A DNA stretch of 64,000 nt from JAIBJN01 sp963699495 (GCA_963699495.1 CAVOUB010000005.1:558001-622000); one strand, 5' to 3'. Counted from the stretch's first letter, positions 1 through 9,062 are shown. Numbers and translations: made by a program. The notes: generated from the sequence alone by a model not told the origin.

Positions 1-84
1 GCGGGCCATCGTCCCGCCGCAGCCGAACTCGCCGTCGTCCGTGTGCGGCGCGAGCACGAGCGCGCGCTTCCAGCCGTCGATCAT
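1..84 (-). CDS. PIG-L (LmbE-like) deacetylase, N-terminal fragment
   Basis: Only the first 28 codons lie inside the window; the rest runs off the left edge. From ATG at 84 the translation contains LVLAPHTDDGEFGCGGTMAR. This is the zinc-binding start of the PIG-L/LmbE N-acetylglucosaminyl deacetylase family, whose usual form is A-H-P-D-D-E-x-x-G-C-G-G. Here the pattern is P-H-T-D-D-G-E-F-G-C-G-G, so the family Asp pair is intact and T replaces P. The family removes acetyl groups from GlcNAc-type substrates, for example in mycothiol or phosphatidylinositol-linked pathways. The actual substrate cannot be read from this piece. Confidence 0.75.
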   Translation of the reverse strand, partial: MIDGWKRALVLAPHTDDGEFGCGGTMAR

Positions 85-110
85 CGGATCACCGACGGAT
101 GAGCATACGG

Positions 111-911
111 CTATCGGCGGCGGCGGGCGGCGTCGATGAGGCTCGTGACCAGGAAGGCCGCAGCCGCGACGAGCACGATCGCGCCACCGGGAGGAAGGTC
201 GCCGTAGTAGGCGATCGTCAGGCCTGCGAAGACGGAGGCCAGGCCGATTCCTATTCCGAGGAGCATCGACGAGCGCATGCTCCAGGCAACCCGCCCCGAG
301 GCGATCACCGGAAGAACCATGAGGGCGGCGATCAGGAGGATGCCCACGATCTGCATCGAGAGCCCGATCGTGAGCCCTGCCAGACCGGCCACCAGCACGT
401 TCAGCGCCCCGACCGGGACACCGGCGACGCGGGCGCCTTCCTCGTCCACGACCACGCCGACCAGCGCCCGGTAGAGCAGCGCGATCGCCGCCAGCCCGCT
501 GAACCCGAGCACGGTCACCATCACGAGGTCCTCCCTCGTCACGCTGAGGATCGAGCCGAAGAGGAAGGCGAAGAGGTTGACGTTCAGGGCGCCTGCAGAC
601 GACGCGAGCACCACCCCCGCCGCCAGCCCCGTGTAGAAGAGGAGCGCGAGCGCCTGGTCGCCGACGGCCTTGTGCCGGGAACGCAGCCACTCGATGCCGA
701 CGGCGCCGGCGACCGCAGCCACGAGCGCGGTCAGGACGGGCGAGACGCCGAGGAGGTACCCGGCGGCCACACCGGCGAACGCGGTGTGCCCGACGCCATC
801 CCCCACCAGGCTCATGTTCCGTTGGACGAGGAAGAAGCCGACGGTCGGCGCGAGGACGCCGACCACGGCGCCCGTCGCGAACGCCAGCCGCATGAACTCA
901 GTGTCGAGCAT
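111..911 (-). CDS. znuB: Zinc/manganese ABC transporter permease (ZnuB-like)
   Basis: This is a 266-residue, highly hydrophobic integral membrane protein of the ABC-3 permease family, which carries zinc or manganese across the inner membrane. It begins MLDTEFMRLAFATGAVVGVLAPTVG and contains the family-typical RNMSLVGDGVGHTAFAG segment. ATG at 911 was chosen over a longer upstream frame. The upstream extension is low-complexity Ser/Pro, and 911 gives a 14-base overlap with the end of the ATPase gene, which fits translational coupling. It is the last gene of the minus-strand znuA-znuC-znuB operon and is probably regulated from the Zur box at 2481-2501. Confidence 0.88.
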   Translation of the reverse strand: MLDTEFMRLAFATGAVVGVLAPTVGFFLVQRNMSLVGDGVGHTAFAGVAAGYLLGVSPVLTALVAAVAGAVGIEWLRSRHKAVGDQALALLFYTGLAAGVVLASSAGALNVNLFAFLFGSILSVTREDLVMVTVLGFSGLAAIALLYRALVGVVVDEEGARVAGVPVGALNVLVAGLAGLTIGLSMQIVGILLIAALMVLPVIASGRVAWSMRSSMLLGIGIGLASVFAGLTIAYYGDLPPGGAIVLVAAAAFLVTSLIDAARRRR

Positions 912-1641
912 GGGCGTGCGAGGGGTCGTGCCACTCGGCGGGGAGGGTACTGGGCGGCCCGTCGAAGACGATGCCGCCGCGCACGAGGACGAGACGCTCG
1001 ACGATGCTCTCAACGGCTCCGAACTCGTGCGACACGTACAGCATCGTCACGTTGCGATCGCGGTGGAGGCGGTCGAGGAGCCGGGCCAGCGACTCCTGGG
1101 ACCCTGCGTCGACGCCGGCGGTCGGCTCGTCCAGCACGAGCAGAGAAGGCTCACCGGCGAGCGCCTTGGCGATGAAGGCGCGCTGCTGCTGGCCGCCGGA
1201 GAGCTCCGAAAGCCGAGCGTCCGCGCGCTCGGAGAGCCCGACGTCCTGGATCGCAGCGTCGACGATCGCCCTGTCGCGGGAGCGCAGCGGGCCCAGAAGG
1301 CCGCCCTGCGCGAGGCGGCCCGCCGAGACGACCTCCCGGACCGTGACCGGGCCGTGGCCGCCGATCTGCGCCCGCTGCGCCACGTAGCCGAGCGTGGCCC
1401 GGCGCGAGAAGCGCTGCGAGGGCTCGCCGAAGAGGCGCACGGTGCCCGCGGTCGGCCTGAGCAGCCCGAGGACGAGGCGCACGAACGTCGTCTTCCCGCC
1501 CCCGTTGGGGCCCGCGACGGCAACGAACTCCCCCTCCTCGATGGACAGGCTCACGTCCGTGAGCACCGGCTGGCCGGGCCGATAGGCGAAGGAGACGCCC
1601 TCGAGCTCGACGGCGAGCGACTTCACCTCCGTCAGCTGCAT
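898..1641 (-). CDS. znuC: Zinc ABC transporter ATP-binding protein (ZnuC-like)
   Basis: A 247-residue ABC ATPase that energises the zinc permease on the cytoplasmic face. The Walker A motif GPNGGGKT lies at about residues 44-51. The signature LSGGQQQR is near 147-154, Walker B LLVLDEP is near 167-173, and the switch His is in YVSHE. The C-terminus is His-rich (HDPSHAHARH), as in many zinc-transport ATPases, and may bind metal. It sits between znuA (10-base overlap at 1632-1641) and znuB (14-base overlap), so the three are probably co-translated. Confidence 0.92.
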   Translation of the reverse strand: MQLTEVKSLAVELEGVSFAYRPGQPVLTDVSLSIEEGEFVAVAGPNGGGKTTFVRLVLGLLRPTAGTVRLFGEPSQRFSRRATLGYVAQRAQIGGHGPVTVREVVSAGRLAQGGLLGPLRSRDRAIVDAAIQDVGLSERADARLSELSGGQQQRAFIAKALAGEPSLLVLDEPTAGVDAGSQESLARLLDRLHRDRNVTMLYVSHEFGAVESIVERLVLVRGGIVFDGPPSTLPAEWHDPSHAHARH

Positions 1642-2517
1642 CCCAGACCATCCCGCAGCGCCGCCAGGTTGGCCTCCATCACGGAGAAGTAATCCTCTCC
1701 GCGCGCAAGCTCGTCCTCGGTCAGCCCTTCGAGCGGGTTGAGCACGGCGGTCTTGGCGCCGGCCTCTCGCGCGACCGTCTCCCCGATCTCCGGCGAGAGG
1801 AGCGTCTCGGTGTACACGGTCGTGACGCCGCGGTCCTCCACCAGGTTCGCGATCGCCTCCAGGTCCCGCGGGCTCGGCTCGACCTCGGGCGAGAGACCCG
1901 TGATCGGGATAACCTCCAACCCGTAGCGGTCGGCCAGATAGCCGAACGCATCATGGGTGGTGACGAGCTCGCGGCGCTGGCAGTTCGCGAGCCCTTCGCG
2001 GTATTCCCCATCGAGTGCGCGCAGCTGGGAGGCGAGCTGCCGGGCAGGGGCCTCGCCTCCCAGCTCCGCGCCGATTCGCTCGACTGCCTGAGCGAACCGA
2101 ATGGGGTCGAGCCAGACGTGTGGGTCCACGCCGTCGCCGCCGTCGTGGAGATCGAGCCCGGCGAGCGCGTCGATCGCCGGTGACGCCCGTGGTCTCGACG
2201 GCTTCCTCGACAGCGGGCTGGAATCCCTCGCCGAGGTAGAGGACGAGATCCGCGTCGCCGATCTCTTCCATCTCGCGCGGCGTGAGCTCGATGTCGTGCG
2301 GCTCCGCTCCCGCCGGGGTGAGGTTGGTCACGTCGACGCCGTCGCCCCCGACCTCCTCGGCTGCGAACGCAAGCGGGTAGAAGCCGGCCACGACCTCCTT
2401 GGTGCCCGGAGACGCGGTGGAGCCGCTGCCGCCGCTGCATGCCGACGCGACGCCTGCGAGAATCAGCCCGGTACAGGTGATGATAATGATTCTCGTTTTC
2501 ACAACGGATGCTAGCAT
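1632..2517 (-). pseudogene. znuA: Zinc-binding lipoprotein of ABC importer (ZnuA-like), frameshifted
   Basis: This is the periplasmic metal-capture subunit (SBP cluster A-I, ZnuA/TroA). It lies in two frames. The N-terminal frame starts at ATG 2517 with a lipoprotein signal ending GVASAC, then EVVAGFYPLAFAAEEVGGD and the ligand region AGAEPHDIELTPRE. The C-terminal frame, ending at 1632, carries MDPHVWLDPIRFAQ and TTHDAFGYLADRYGLEV, the family's other metal-binding histidines. The frames join near 2180. Removing one base there restores a continuous PAIDALAGLDLHDGGDGVDPHVW, so a single extra base explains the break. No slippery sequence is evident. Either the gene is inactivated or the assembly has a one-base error; the intact operon and regulator favour the latter. 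Confidence 0.85.
2481..2501. promoter_or_regulatory. Fur/Zur-type operator between znuA and zur
   Basis: This is a 21-bp imperfect palindrome with arms TGATAATGA and TCGTTTTCA around centre position 2491. About 14 of 21 positions are self-complementary. AT-rich TGA..AA..GA-N3-TC..TT..TCA is the layout of Fur-superfamily boxes. It lies 16 bp inside the predicted znuA reading frame and 22 bp from the regulator start, so binding could silence both divergent genes. Confidence 0.7.
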
Positions 2518-2523
2518 AGCGCC

Positions 2524-2952
2524 ATGCCGAGCAAGGAGCAAGGTCAGGCTGTCGACGTGCTCGAAGGCGTCGGAGTGAGGCCCACCCGACAGCGCGTCGT
2601 CGTCCTTTCGGAGCTGATGAGCGAGCAGAACGACGTCACGGCCCAGGAGCTGCACGAGCGCCTGCGCGGTCGGGGGGAACGGCTGGGGCTCGCCACCGTC
2701 TACCGCACGCTCGGGCTCCTCTCGGACGAAGGCGTCATCGACGCGCTCTCGCACCGCCAGGGGGAGCTCTGCTACCGCTGGTGCGGCGAGGGCCACCACC
2801 ATCATCTCGTCTGCTCGAGCTGCCACCACGTCGTCGAGCTCGACGACTGCGAGCTCGACCCCTGGCTCGAACGCATCTCGGAGACCCATGACTTCGTGAC
2901 CACGGGCCACCGCCTGGAGGTCTCGGGTCTCTGCGGGTCCTGCCGGACCTGA
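2524..2952 (+). CDS. zur: Fur-family metalloregulator, probably zinc-sensing (Zur)
   Basis: A 142-residue repressor of the Fur family. Residues 1-80 form the winged helix, with recognition helix GLATVYRTLGLL at 55-66. Residues 85-142 form the metal and dimer domain: HHHH at 91-94, CSSC (C97/C100) and CGSC (C137/C140), the two structural CxxC zinc sites. It is divergent from znuACB with a Fur/Zur box in the shared region, which supports zinc rather than iron. The ATG start is only 6 bp from the znuA ATG. A GTG at 2557 would also give a normal Fur N-terminus, so the true start is uncertain. Confidence 0.88.
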   Translation: MPSKEQGQAVDVLEGVGVRPTRQRVVVLSELMSEQNDVTAQELHERLRGRGERLGLATVYRTLGLLSDEGVIDALSHRQGELCYRWCGEGHHHHLVCSSCHHVVELDDCELDPWLERISETHDFVTTGHRLEVSGLCGSCRT

Positions 2953-3010
2953 TCACCGGCGGATCCGAGCGGCCCTGCGTCTAATGTTCCGCGCTGAGAC
3001 GTGACGGTGC

Positions 3011-4471
3011 ATGGACGAGCTTGGCACAGCTGAAGTCGGAGCGTTATTCGGCGCCCTTGGCGCCGTGCTCGTCCTCATCGCCGACCGCCGCAGCGCTCTC
3101 CTCGGAGGCCTTGCCGCGCTGGTAGTGGCCGAGGCCTTGCTCGTCTCGGCCTCGGTCTCGGTCAAGCCAGTCCTCCTCGGGCTCGGGGTGGTCGCGCTGG
3201 CGCTGCTGGCCGTCGGCGCCGCGGTCTTCGTCCGCTATCCCGCCCTCGTCACGCCCGCCGTCCTCGCGGCCGCGCCGTTTCGGGCCCCGTTCGAGTTCGA
3301 CACGGGAAACCGGTTCTTCGTGGCCGTCGCCGAGCGAGGAGATCTCGGCCGCTTGCTCCCCCTCTACGCGGTGCTCGGCGCCGCGGCGCTCGCCCTGGCG
3401 TGGCGCACCGTCCGCGGGGCACCGGTCGCGGTGCTGCCACGTCCCATCTCGATCCCGACGGCGGCCTTCATCGCCCTGGCCTGCCTGTCGCTCCTGTGGA
3501 CGCTGAGCGAGCGCCCGGGAACGGACCTGCTCGCCTTCTTCCTGCTGCCCTTCGCCGTCCTTCTGGCCACCGTCGGTCGCGCGCCGTTCCCGGCCTGGAT
3601 GCCGAAGGCCCTCGCCACGATCGCGGTCGCGCTGGCGTCGCTCTTCGCTGTCATCGGCCTCGTCGAGGCGACGACCCACAGGCTTCTCTTCGGCGCGCCC
3701 GCGGTCGACGTCTCGAACACGTTCAGAGCGTTCTTCCGCGTGACGTCGCTCTTCCGCGACCCGAGCATCTACGGGCGCCATCTCGTCCTCGCGCTCATCG
3801 TGCTCGTCACGGCGATGCTGCTCGGCCGGCTGGACGTCCGCCTCGGGGCTGCGCTCGTCGGGCTGCTCTGCGCCGCTCTCTTCTTCACGTACTCGCAGTC
3901 CAGCATGGTCGCGCTCTTCGTCGCGGTTCTCAGCCTCCTGGTCGCGATCACGCCCACCCGCCTCCGCGTCGTGCTGGCGGTCGCGGCTGTGGCGCTCGTG
4001 GCAGTCACGGCCGTGGCCGTCGCGGCTGAAGCGCACGACGAGTCGACCCGCCGCGCCACCAGCGGGCGCTCGACGCGCATCGAGGACGCGGCCCGCGCGG
4101 TCGCGGACCGGCCCGTGTTCGGCGCCGGCATCGGCAGCCAGCCCGTCGCCAGCCGCCGGCTGGCCGACCGCCAGGCCGGAGAGAAGGCATTCGTCTCGCA
4201 CACGACGCCCCTCACGATCGGCGCGGAGCTCGGGGCCGTCGGCCTCCTGCTCTACGTGGCACTGCTCGCCGGAGCTGCGTGGACGATCGACCAGGTGCGG
4301 CGCCGGAACGCCGCGTTGGGGCTGACTCTCGGTGCCGCGCTGATCGCGCTCTTCGTGCACGCCCTGGCGTACAGCGGGTTCTTCGAGGATCCACTGACCT
4401 GGTTCATCCTGGCCGTCGCGTCGAGCTTCCTCGTGAGCGCCAGTGCCTCCGGCCGGGCGAGCACGCAGTGA
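3011..4471 (+). CDS. O-antigen ligase/polymerase-like membrane protein
   Basis: A 486-residue polytopic membrane protein of about a dozen helices. It has the features of the O-antigen ligase (Wzy_C/RfaL) superfamily: a long extracytoplasmic loop carrying SRRATSGRSTRIEDAARAV, FGAGIGS and SHTTPLTIGAELG, and helices such as FTYSQSSMVALFVAVLSLLV. The superfamily joins or polymerises lipid-linked glycans on the outer face of the membrane. The next gene starts inside this gene's stop codon (GTGA at 4468), so the two form an operon, probably for an extracellular glycan. Substrate unknown. Confidence 0.8.
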   Translation: MDELGTAEVGALFGALGAVLVLIADRRSALLGGLAALVVAEALLVSASVSVKPVLLGLGVVALALLAVGAAVFVRYPALVTPAVLAAAPFRAPFEFDTGNRFFVAVAERGDLGRLLPLYAVLGAAALALAWRTVRGAPVAVLPRPISIPTAAFIALACLSLLWTLSERPGTDLLAFFLLPFAVLLATVGRAPFPAWMPKALATIAVALASLFAVIGLVEATTHRLLFGAPAVDVSNTFRAFFRVTSLFRDPSIYGRHLVLALIVLVTAMLLGRLDVRLGAALVGLLCAALFFTYSQSSMVALFVAVLSLLVAITPTRLRVVLAVAAVALVAVTAVAVAAEAHDESTRRATSGRSTRIEDAARAVADRPVFGAGIGSQPVASRRLADRQAGEKAFVSHTTPLTIGAELGAVGLLLYVALLAGAAWTIDQVRRRNAALGLTLGAALIALFVHALAYSGFFEDPLTWFILAVASSFLVSASASGRASTQ

Positions 4472-5808
4472 CTGAGCGCTCGAGGCTCGAGCTGAGCGTC
4501 TGGCCGCTCCTCGCCGCGCTGGCCGTGCTGGTGATCGTCGCCGTCCCCGAGCTCGGCTCCGACCCGTGGGAGTTCCAGCCGGGACCGCTCGAGCCGGGCG
4601 GCCCGCTGGGGTGGCTCGTGCGCATCGCCGACTCGGAGTGGGACGTCGGGCTGCTGCGGGCGTCAGCGCTCCTCGCCGGGCTCCTGGTCGCCGTGGCAGC
4701 TGCCGTCGCAACACGGGTCGACCGCTGGCGGCCGGCAGCGGCGATCGCCCTGACGGCCGTGGTCGTCGGGCTGCTGACCATCCCGGGCGTGCTGCTGCAG
4801 GTCGGGCTGCGCGACGCCTCGGAGCCATGGTTCTTCACGAACGACTCCACGTACCAGATCGAGCTCGCCGGCGACCTCGTGCTCGACGGAAACAACCCGT
4901 ACGGGCACGACTACCGCTTCTCGGGCCTCGAGCGCTTCTACAGCCTCGACGGGACGGTCGGCGCTGCCACCCGCGAGGAGCAGGTCGCCCTCCGCCACTT
5001 CGCCTACTTCCCCGGCACCGTCTACACGGCCGCAGCGTGGCGACTCCTGCCGTCGCCGTTCGACGACTACCGCCTCTTCGTGCTTCTGGCGACGCTCGGC
5101 CTGCTCGGGGTGGCGCTCCTCTTCCCCGGACCGCTTCCGTGGAGGCTGGCCGCCGGCGCGGTGCTCGCCGCGAACCCGCTCGCGGTGCGCGCGGGATGGT
5201 TCGGAGTCGCGGACGCGCCGAGCATCCTCCTCGTCGTCCTCGCTTTCGCGCTCTGCGCCCGCTCCCGCTTCGCTTCGGCGGCGGCGTGCCTCGGTGTCGC
5301 GGTGCTGCTGAAGCAGTTCGCGCTCGTCGCAGTCCCGTTCATCGGGGCAGTGATCGCAACCAGTGGCCGGCCGAGGCGAGAGCTCTGGACGGCCGCGGCC
5401 TGGTTCGGCGCGGTCGTGCTCGCCGGCCTCCTCCCCTTCCTGATCGCGGATGCCGTCGCGCTCTACGACGACACGATCGCCTACGGCGCGGACACGTACA
5501 GGATCATCGGCTACGGCGTGGCCGGGATTCTGGTCGAGCTCGGCGTCATCGGGAGAACGGACCCGTACCCCTTCGCCCTCCTGGCGGCGCTGATCTGGCT
5601 GCCTGCCACCGCCTGGCTCGTCTGGAGCCAGATCCGCTCGCGCGAGCTCTGGCTCGCCGCGGTCGGCTTCGCCATCTCGATCTTCGTGCTCCTCTACATC
5701 GGCCGGGTCCTGCAGAACTCGTATCTCGTCTGGCCGCTCGCGGGCGCGACCGTCGCCGCCCTTTTGGCCGCCGGGGCCCGGGCCACGCGAGACGCTAGGA
5801 CAGGATGA
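4468..5808 (+). CDS. GT87/GT39-like polytopic membrane glycosyltransferase
   Basis: A 446-residue membrane protein starting at GTG 4468, which overlaps the upstream stop by four bases. After two N-terminal helices there is a first extracytoplasmic loop containing TNDSTYQIELAGDLVLDGNNPYGHDYR. This resembles the Asp-containing catalytic loop of polyprenyl-phosphate-dependent GT-C enzymes (GT39/GT87). Further helices follow (LLFPGPLPW, RLAAGAVLAANPLAVRAG). It probably transfers a sugar from a lipid carrier to a cell-surface acceptor. The longer upstream frame was rejected because it lies inside the preceding gene. The 3' end overlaps the convergent FlgD-Ig gene by 14 bases. Confidence 0.72.
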   Translation: MTERSRLELSVWPLLAALAVLVIVAVPELGSDPWEFQPGPLEPGGPLGWLVRIADSEWDVGLLRASALLAGLLVAVAAAVATRVDRWRPAAAIALTAVVVGLLTIPGVLLQVGLRDASEPWFFTNDSTYQIELAGDLVLDGNNPYGHDYRFSGLERFYSLDGTVGAATREEQVALRHFAYFPGTVYTAAAWRLLPSPFDDYRLFVLLATLGLLGVALLFPGPLPWRLAAGAVLAANPLAVRAGWFGVADAPSILLVVLAFALCARSRFASAAACLGVAVLLKQFALVAVPFIGAVIATSGRPRRELWTAAAWFGAVVLAGLLPFLIADAVALYDDTIAYGADTYRIIGYGVAGILVELGVIGRTDPYPFALLAALIWLPATAWLVWSQIRSRELWLAAVGFAISIFVLLYIGRVLQNSYLVWPLAGATVAALLAAGARATRDARTG

Positions 5809-6517
5809 GAACGGGCTCGGGGGCGCTCCGCGGGCCGACGTTGCCGGCCAAGTCGCGGCCGGCTATCGAGAGCTCGTGCGGACCCGGCTCGGCGGCGGCC
5901 CCGTCGACGCTCCCGTCCCACTCGATCTTGCCCCGCCTGCCTCGCTCGCCCAAGGCAGCCTCGACGCCGTCGACGTACAGGATCGGCTGGCCGGCCTCGC
6001 TGAGCTCATAGGTCACCACCACCTGCTCGCCCGGCGACGCCGAGCTCGGTGAGACGCGCTCGATCGACGCCACCGGCGCAACGGTGTCGAGGACGATCCG
6101 CTGGGGGAAGACGAGCGTGGTGTCCTCCTTGCCGGTGTGGATGACCACGCGGTAGCGGCCGTCGGAGGCGAGCCGCCCGGCATCCGTCCGCCCGTCCCAC
6201 TCGAACCTGATCGTCCCCGGCTCGAGACGCCGGCGCCGGACAAGGGTGCGCACGGATCGGCCGCTCTCCGTGAGGATGCGCACGGTCACCGTCTCCGGCT
6301 TCGCCAGCCGGAAGCCGACCGTCGCCGTGGCCTTCTCGCATTCGCACACCGGGGAGAAGAAGTGCGTCGTCTTGGGCTTGGAGATGGTCCCGCGCGCGAG
6401 CTTCTGCCGCTCGGTGTAGGCGAACGCGACCGCCGTCGCCGCGAGCAGGATGAGGGCGATCGCGACCGCGGCGCGGCGGGACGTGCGACCGGCGGAGCCG
6501 TCGGAACCGGAGAGCAT
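5795..6517 (-). CDS. Membrane-anchored FlgD-type Ig-domain protein
   Basis: A 240-residue protein with one N-terminal transmembrane helix (AAVAIALILLAATAVAFAY, about residues 16-34) and an extracellular portion with two beta-sandwich-like repeats. The first, about 55-150, has the FlgD-Ig hallmarks VRILTESGRSVRTL, GTIRFEWDGRTDAGRLASDGRYRVVI. The second, about 150-240, is similar (IEWDGSVDGAAAEPGPHELSIAGRD). Such domains decorate surface or secreted proteins, and no enzymatic motif is visible. It is divergent from the beta-propeller protein at 6589, so the two share a 71-bp promoter region. A similar Ig module ends the glycosidase at 25891-27618. Confidence 0.7.
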   Translation of the reverse strand: MLSGSDGSAGRTSRRAAVAIALILLAATAVAFAYTERQKLARGTISKPKTTHFFSPVCECEKATATVGFRLAKPETVTVRILTESGRSVRTLVRRRRLEPGTIRFEWDGRTDAGRLASDGRYRVVIHTGKEDTTLVFPQRIVLDTVAPVASIERVSPSSASPGEQVVVTYELSEAGQPILYVDGVEAALGERGRRGKIEWDGSVDGAAAEPGPHELSIAGRDLAGNVGPRSAPEPVLILS

Positions 6518-6588
6518 CGGACGGGACGGTAGTCGATGAGGCCTCCGCTCCGACCTGTTGGCTAGCCTGGGACGCTCACCCGCCTGTC

Positions 6589-7926
6589 ATGCGAAAGCCC
6601 CTCCTCATCGCCGCCGGCGCCCTCGCGCTCCTCCTCGCCGGAGGGGCGGTGGCTGCGTTCGTGCTCACCCGCGACGAGCCGGCGCCCCCTGTGATCCGCG
6701 GCTCCGCCACCGTCGAGTTCGACACCTCGGAGGAGCCTGCGGCCAGCACGGAGGAGATCCCGACGGAGACAGACGGGGAGGCCGAGGTGATCGAAGAGCC
6801 CTGGCCGACCTACGGGTACGACGTCGCGCGCACGCACGTGGCGCCCTACGTGCACCGCCCGCCGTACCGTCGCCTCTGGAGGTTCAAGGCCGGCGACAAC
6901 ATCATCGAGTTCCCGCCCACGATCGCCTACGGCAATGTCTACGTCTCCCAGATCGAAGGAAATCTTTGGGCACTGGATGCGGAGACCGGGCGGCAGGTCT
7001 GGCACCGCTGGTTCAAGGGCCACTGCCAGGCGACGTCGCCGACGGTGGCCAACGGGATCGTCTACCAGCCGCTCCTGCCCAGAGCGTGCGGGAGGCGAAG
7101 CGAGGCCGGGGCGGTGGTCGCGATCGACGCACACACCGGCAAGGACGTCTGGCGCTTCGACGGGCCGCCGAGCGAGTCGACAGCGCTGGTCGTCGGCGAC
7201 ACCGTCTACTTCGGCTCCTGGGATCACAATCTCTACGCGCTCTCCGCCAGGACCGGAAAGCTGCGCTGGAGGTTCAAGGCCGACGAGGAGCTGAACAGCG
7301 CGCCTGCCTACGCCAATGACACCGTCTACGTCGGCTCCGACGGCGGCCGGGTCTTCGCGGTCGCCGCGACGTCGGGGAAGCTGCGCTGGCAGGCGGAGGC
7401 CATCCGCCGGGAGTACTTCTACGCGACGCCCACGGTCGCATACGGGCGGGTCTTCATCGCCAACACGGACGGCACCGTGTACGCCTTCGGCGCGAAGACG
7501 GGCAACCTGCTGTGGGCCCAGCGCGCGGGCACCTACGTCTACACCGCCCCGGCCGTCTGGGACAAGACCGTCTACGTCGGCTCCTACGACGGCAACGTCT
7601 ACGCCCTCGACGCGGCTACCGGAGACGTCCGCTGGACCTATGACTCCCCCGCCGCTATCCACGGGGCACCGACAGTGATGGCCGGGCTCGTCTACTTCGC
7701 CAACTGCGGCACCTGCGGCAGGAACGCGACGCGCTACGTCGAGCAGAAGAAGAGATTCCGTCAGACATTCGCCCTCAACGCACGGACGGGCAAGCTGGTC
7801 TGGACCTTTCCGGACGGAAAGTGGTCCCCGATCGTCGCCGACCAGGAGCGCGTGTATCTGACCGGCGCCGGAATTGTCTACGCGCTCGAGCCCTGCGGCC
7901 GCGGCAGCGAGCCCGGCTGCCGCTAG
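6589..7926 (+). CDS. Secreted or membrane-anchored PQQ-type beta-propeller protein
   Basis: A 445-residue protein with an N-terminal hydrophobic anchor (LLIAAGALALLLAGGAVAAFVL). An acidic Ser/Thr/Glu linker follows, then seven or so repeats of the form VYVGS-DG-VYALDA-TGKLRWRF, the PQQ-dehydrogenase/BamB-like propeller unit. No dehydrogenase active site or PQQ-binding residues are evident, so a scaffold or binding role on the outer membrane face is more likely than catalysis. A cysteine pair in ANCGTCGRN (about residue 370) may form a disulfide. Its stop codon shares the tetranucleotide CTAG with the convergent sat gene. Confidence 0.75.
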   Translation: MRKPLLIAAGALALLLAGGAVAAFVLTRDEPAPPVIRGSATVEFDTSEEPAASTEEIPTETDGEAEVIEEPWPTYGYDVARTHVAPYVHRPPYRRLWRFKAGDNIIEFPPTIAYGNVYVSQIEGNLWALDAETGRQVWHRWFKGHCQATSPTVANGIVYQPLLPRACGRRSEAGAVVAIDAHTGKDVWRFDGPPSESTALVVGDTVYFGSWDHNLYALSARTGKLRWRFKADEELNSAPAYANDTVYVGSDGGRVFAVAATSGKLRWQAEAIRREYFYATPTVAYGRVFIANTDGTVYAFGAKTGNLLWAQRAGTYVYTAPAVWDKTVYVGSYDGNVYALDAATGDVRWTYDSPAAIHGAPTVMAGLVYFANCGTCGRNATRYVEQKKRFRQTFALNARTGKLVWTFPDGKWSPIVADQERVYLTGAGIVYALEPCGRGSEPGCR

Positions 7927-9062
7927 TCGTTCCGGTAGGCCTCGATCAGGATCTCGGCGACCTCGGGACGCGTGAACTCCTCGGGCGGCAACTGCCCTTC
8001 GGTGAGGAGCTCCCGCACCTTGGTGCCCGAGAGGAAGACGTGGTCGTCGCCCCCGTGCGGGCAGGTCTTCGGCGTCGCCATCTGGCCGCAGACCTTGCAC
8101 CAGAAGGAGTGCTCGAAGAACATCGGCTCGATGTCGAGCTCGTGCGGCTCCAGCTCGTCGAAGATGAGCTGGGCGTCGTAGGTCCCGTAGTAGCTGCCCA
8201 CACCCGCGTGGTCGCGCCCGACGATGAAGTGCGAGCAGCCGTAGTTCTTGCGGCAGATCGCGTGCCAGATCGCCTCGCGCGGGCCGGCGTAGCGCATCGC
8301 CGCCGGGAAGGCAGAGACGACGACGCGGTTCGCGGGGTAGTAGCCCTCGGTCAGCACGCGGTAGGCCTCGACGCGCACCTCTACGGGCACGTCGTCGGAC
8401 TTCGTCGCGCCGACGAGCGGGTGGATGAGCAGCCCGTCCACGGTCTCGAGCGCGCACTTGGTCAGGTACTCGTGCGCCCGGTGGATCGGGTTTCGGGTCT
8501 GGAAGCCGACCACGCGCTTCCAGCCGCGCTCTGCGAAGAGCGCGCGGGTGTCGGCGGGATCCTTGTGCAGCTCCGGGAAGCCGGGCTCGAGCCGGTCGAA
8601 GACGGTGACCGCGCCTGCGAGGTAGGAGCCTTCCTGCGCATAGAGCTGCGCGACGCCCGGATGGTCGGCGTCGGTCGTCCGGAAGCACTGCTCGGCCTCG
8701 TGCTCCTTGTCGTAGGAGTAGACGTCATCGACCTCGAGCACCGCCAGCGGCCGGCCGGTCTCGTCGGCGAGGGCGACCCGGTCGCCCTTGGGCGCCCCGG
8801 CCACGGACAGGCAGACGGGCAAGGCCCAGGGAAGCCCGTTCGCGAGCCGCATCGACTCGACGACGCCCTCGTAGTCCTCGCGGCCCATGAAGCCGGTGAG
8901 GGGCGAGAGCGCGCCCGAGGCAAGCATGTCGAGGTCGGCCAGCTCGCGGGAGGTGAGCGTGACCAGCTCGAGCGAGTCGAGGTCATCCGGGCGTCCCCCC
9001 GTGCGCTGGACGAGGACGCCGCCGTGCGGCCTGATCAGATGGTCGGTCGTGACGGCGCTCAC
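7923..9062 (-). CDS. sat: Sulfate adenylyltransferase (ATP sulfurylase)
   Basis: A 379-residue single-chain ATP sulfurylase that makes APS from sulfate and ATP. It has the active-site motif QTRNPIHRAHEYL (about 188-200), GLLIHPLVGATKSDDV, and VGRDHAGVG. A C-terminal cysteine cluster (FWCKVCG...KTCPHGG) matches the zinc-binding Sat of bacteria and archaea. The GTG start at 9062 overlaps the cysC stop by four bases (GTGA). The longer frame was rejected because it lies inside cysC. It is the last gene of the minus-strand sulfate run that begins upstream with comA and cysH. Confidence 0.93.
   Translation of the reverse strand: MSAVTTDHLIRPHGGVLVQRTGGRPDDLDSLELVTLTSRELADLDMLASGALSPLTGFMGREDYEGVVESMRLANGLPWALPVCLSVAGAPKGDRVALADETGRPLAVLEVDDVYSYDKEHEAEQCFRTTDADHPGVAQLYAQEGSYLAGAVTVFDRLEPGFPELHKDPADTRALFAERGWKRVVGFQTRNPIHRAHEYLTKCALETVDGLLIHPLVGATKSDDVPVEVRVEAYRVLTEGYYPANRVVVSAFPAAMRYAGPREAIWHAICRKNYGCSHFIVGRDHAGVGSYYGTYDAQLIFDELEPHELDIEPMFFEHSFWCKVCGQMATPKTCPHGGDDHVFLSGTKVRELLTEGQLPPEEFTRPEVAEILIEAYRND

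Noticed and set aside
2175..2185. Programmed frameshift in znuA
   Set aside because: No slippery heptamer or downstream structure is evident; a simple extra base explains the break.
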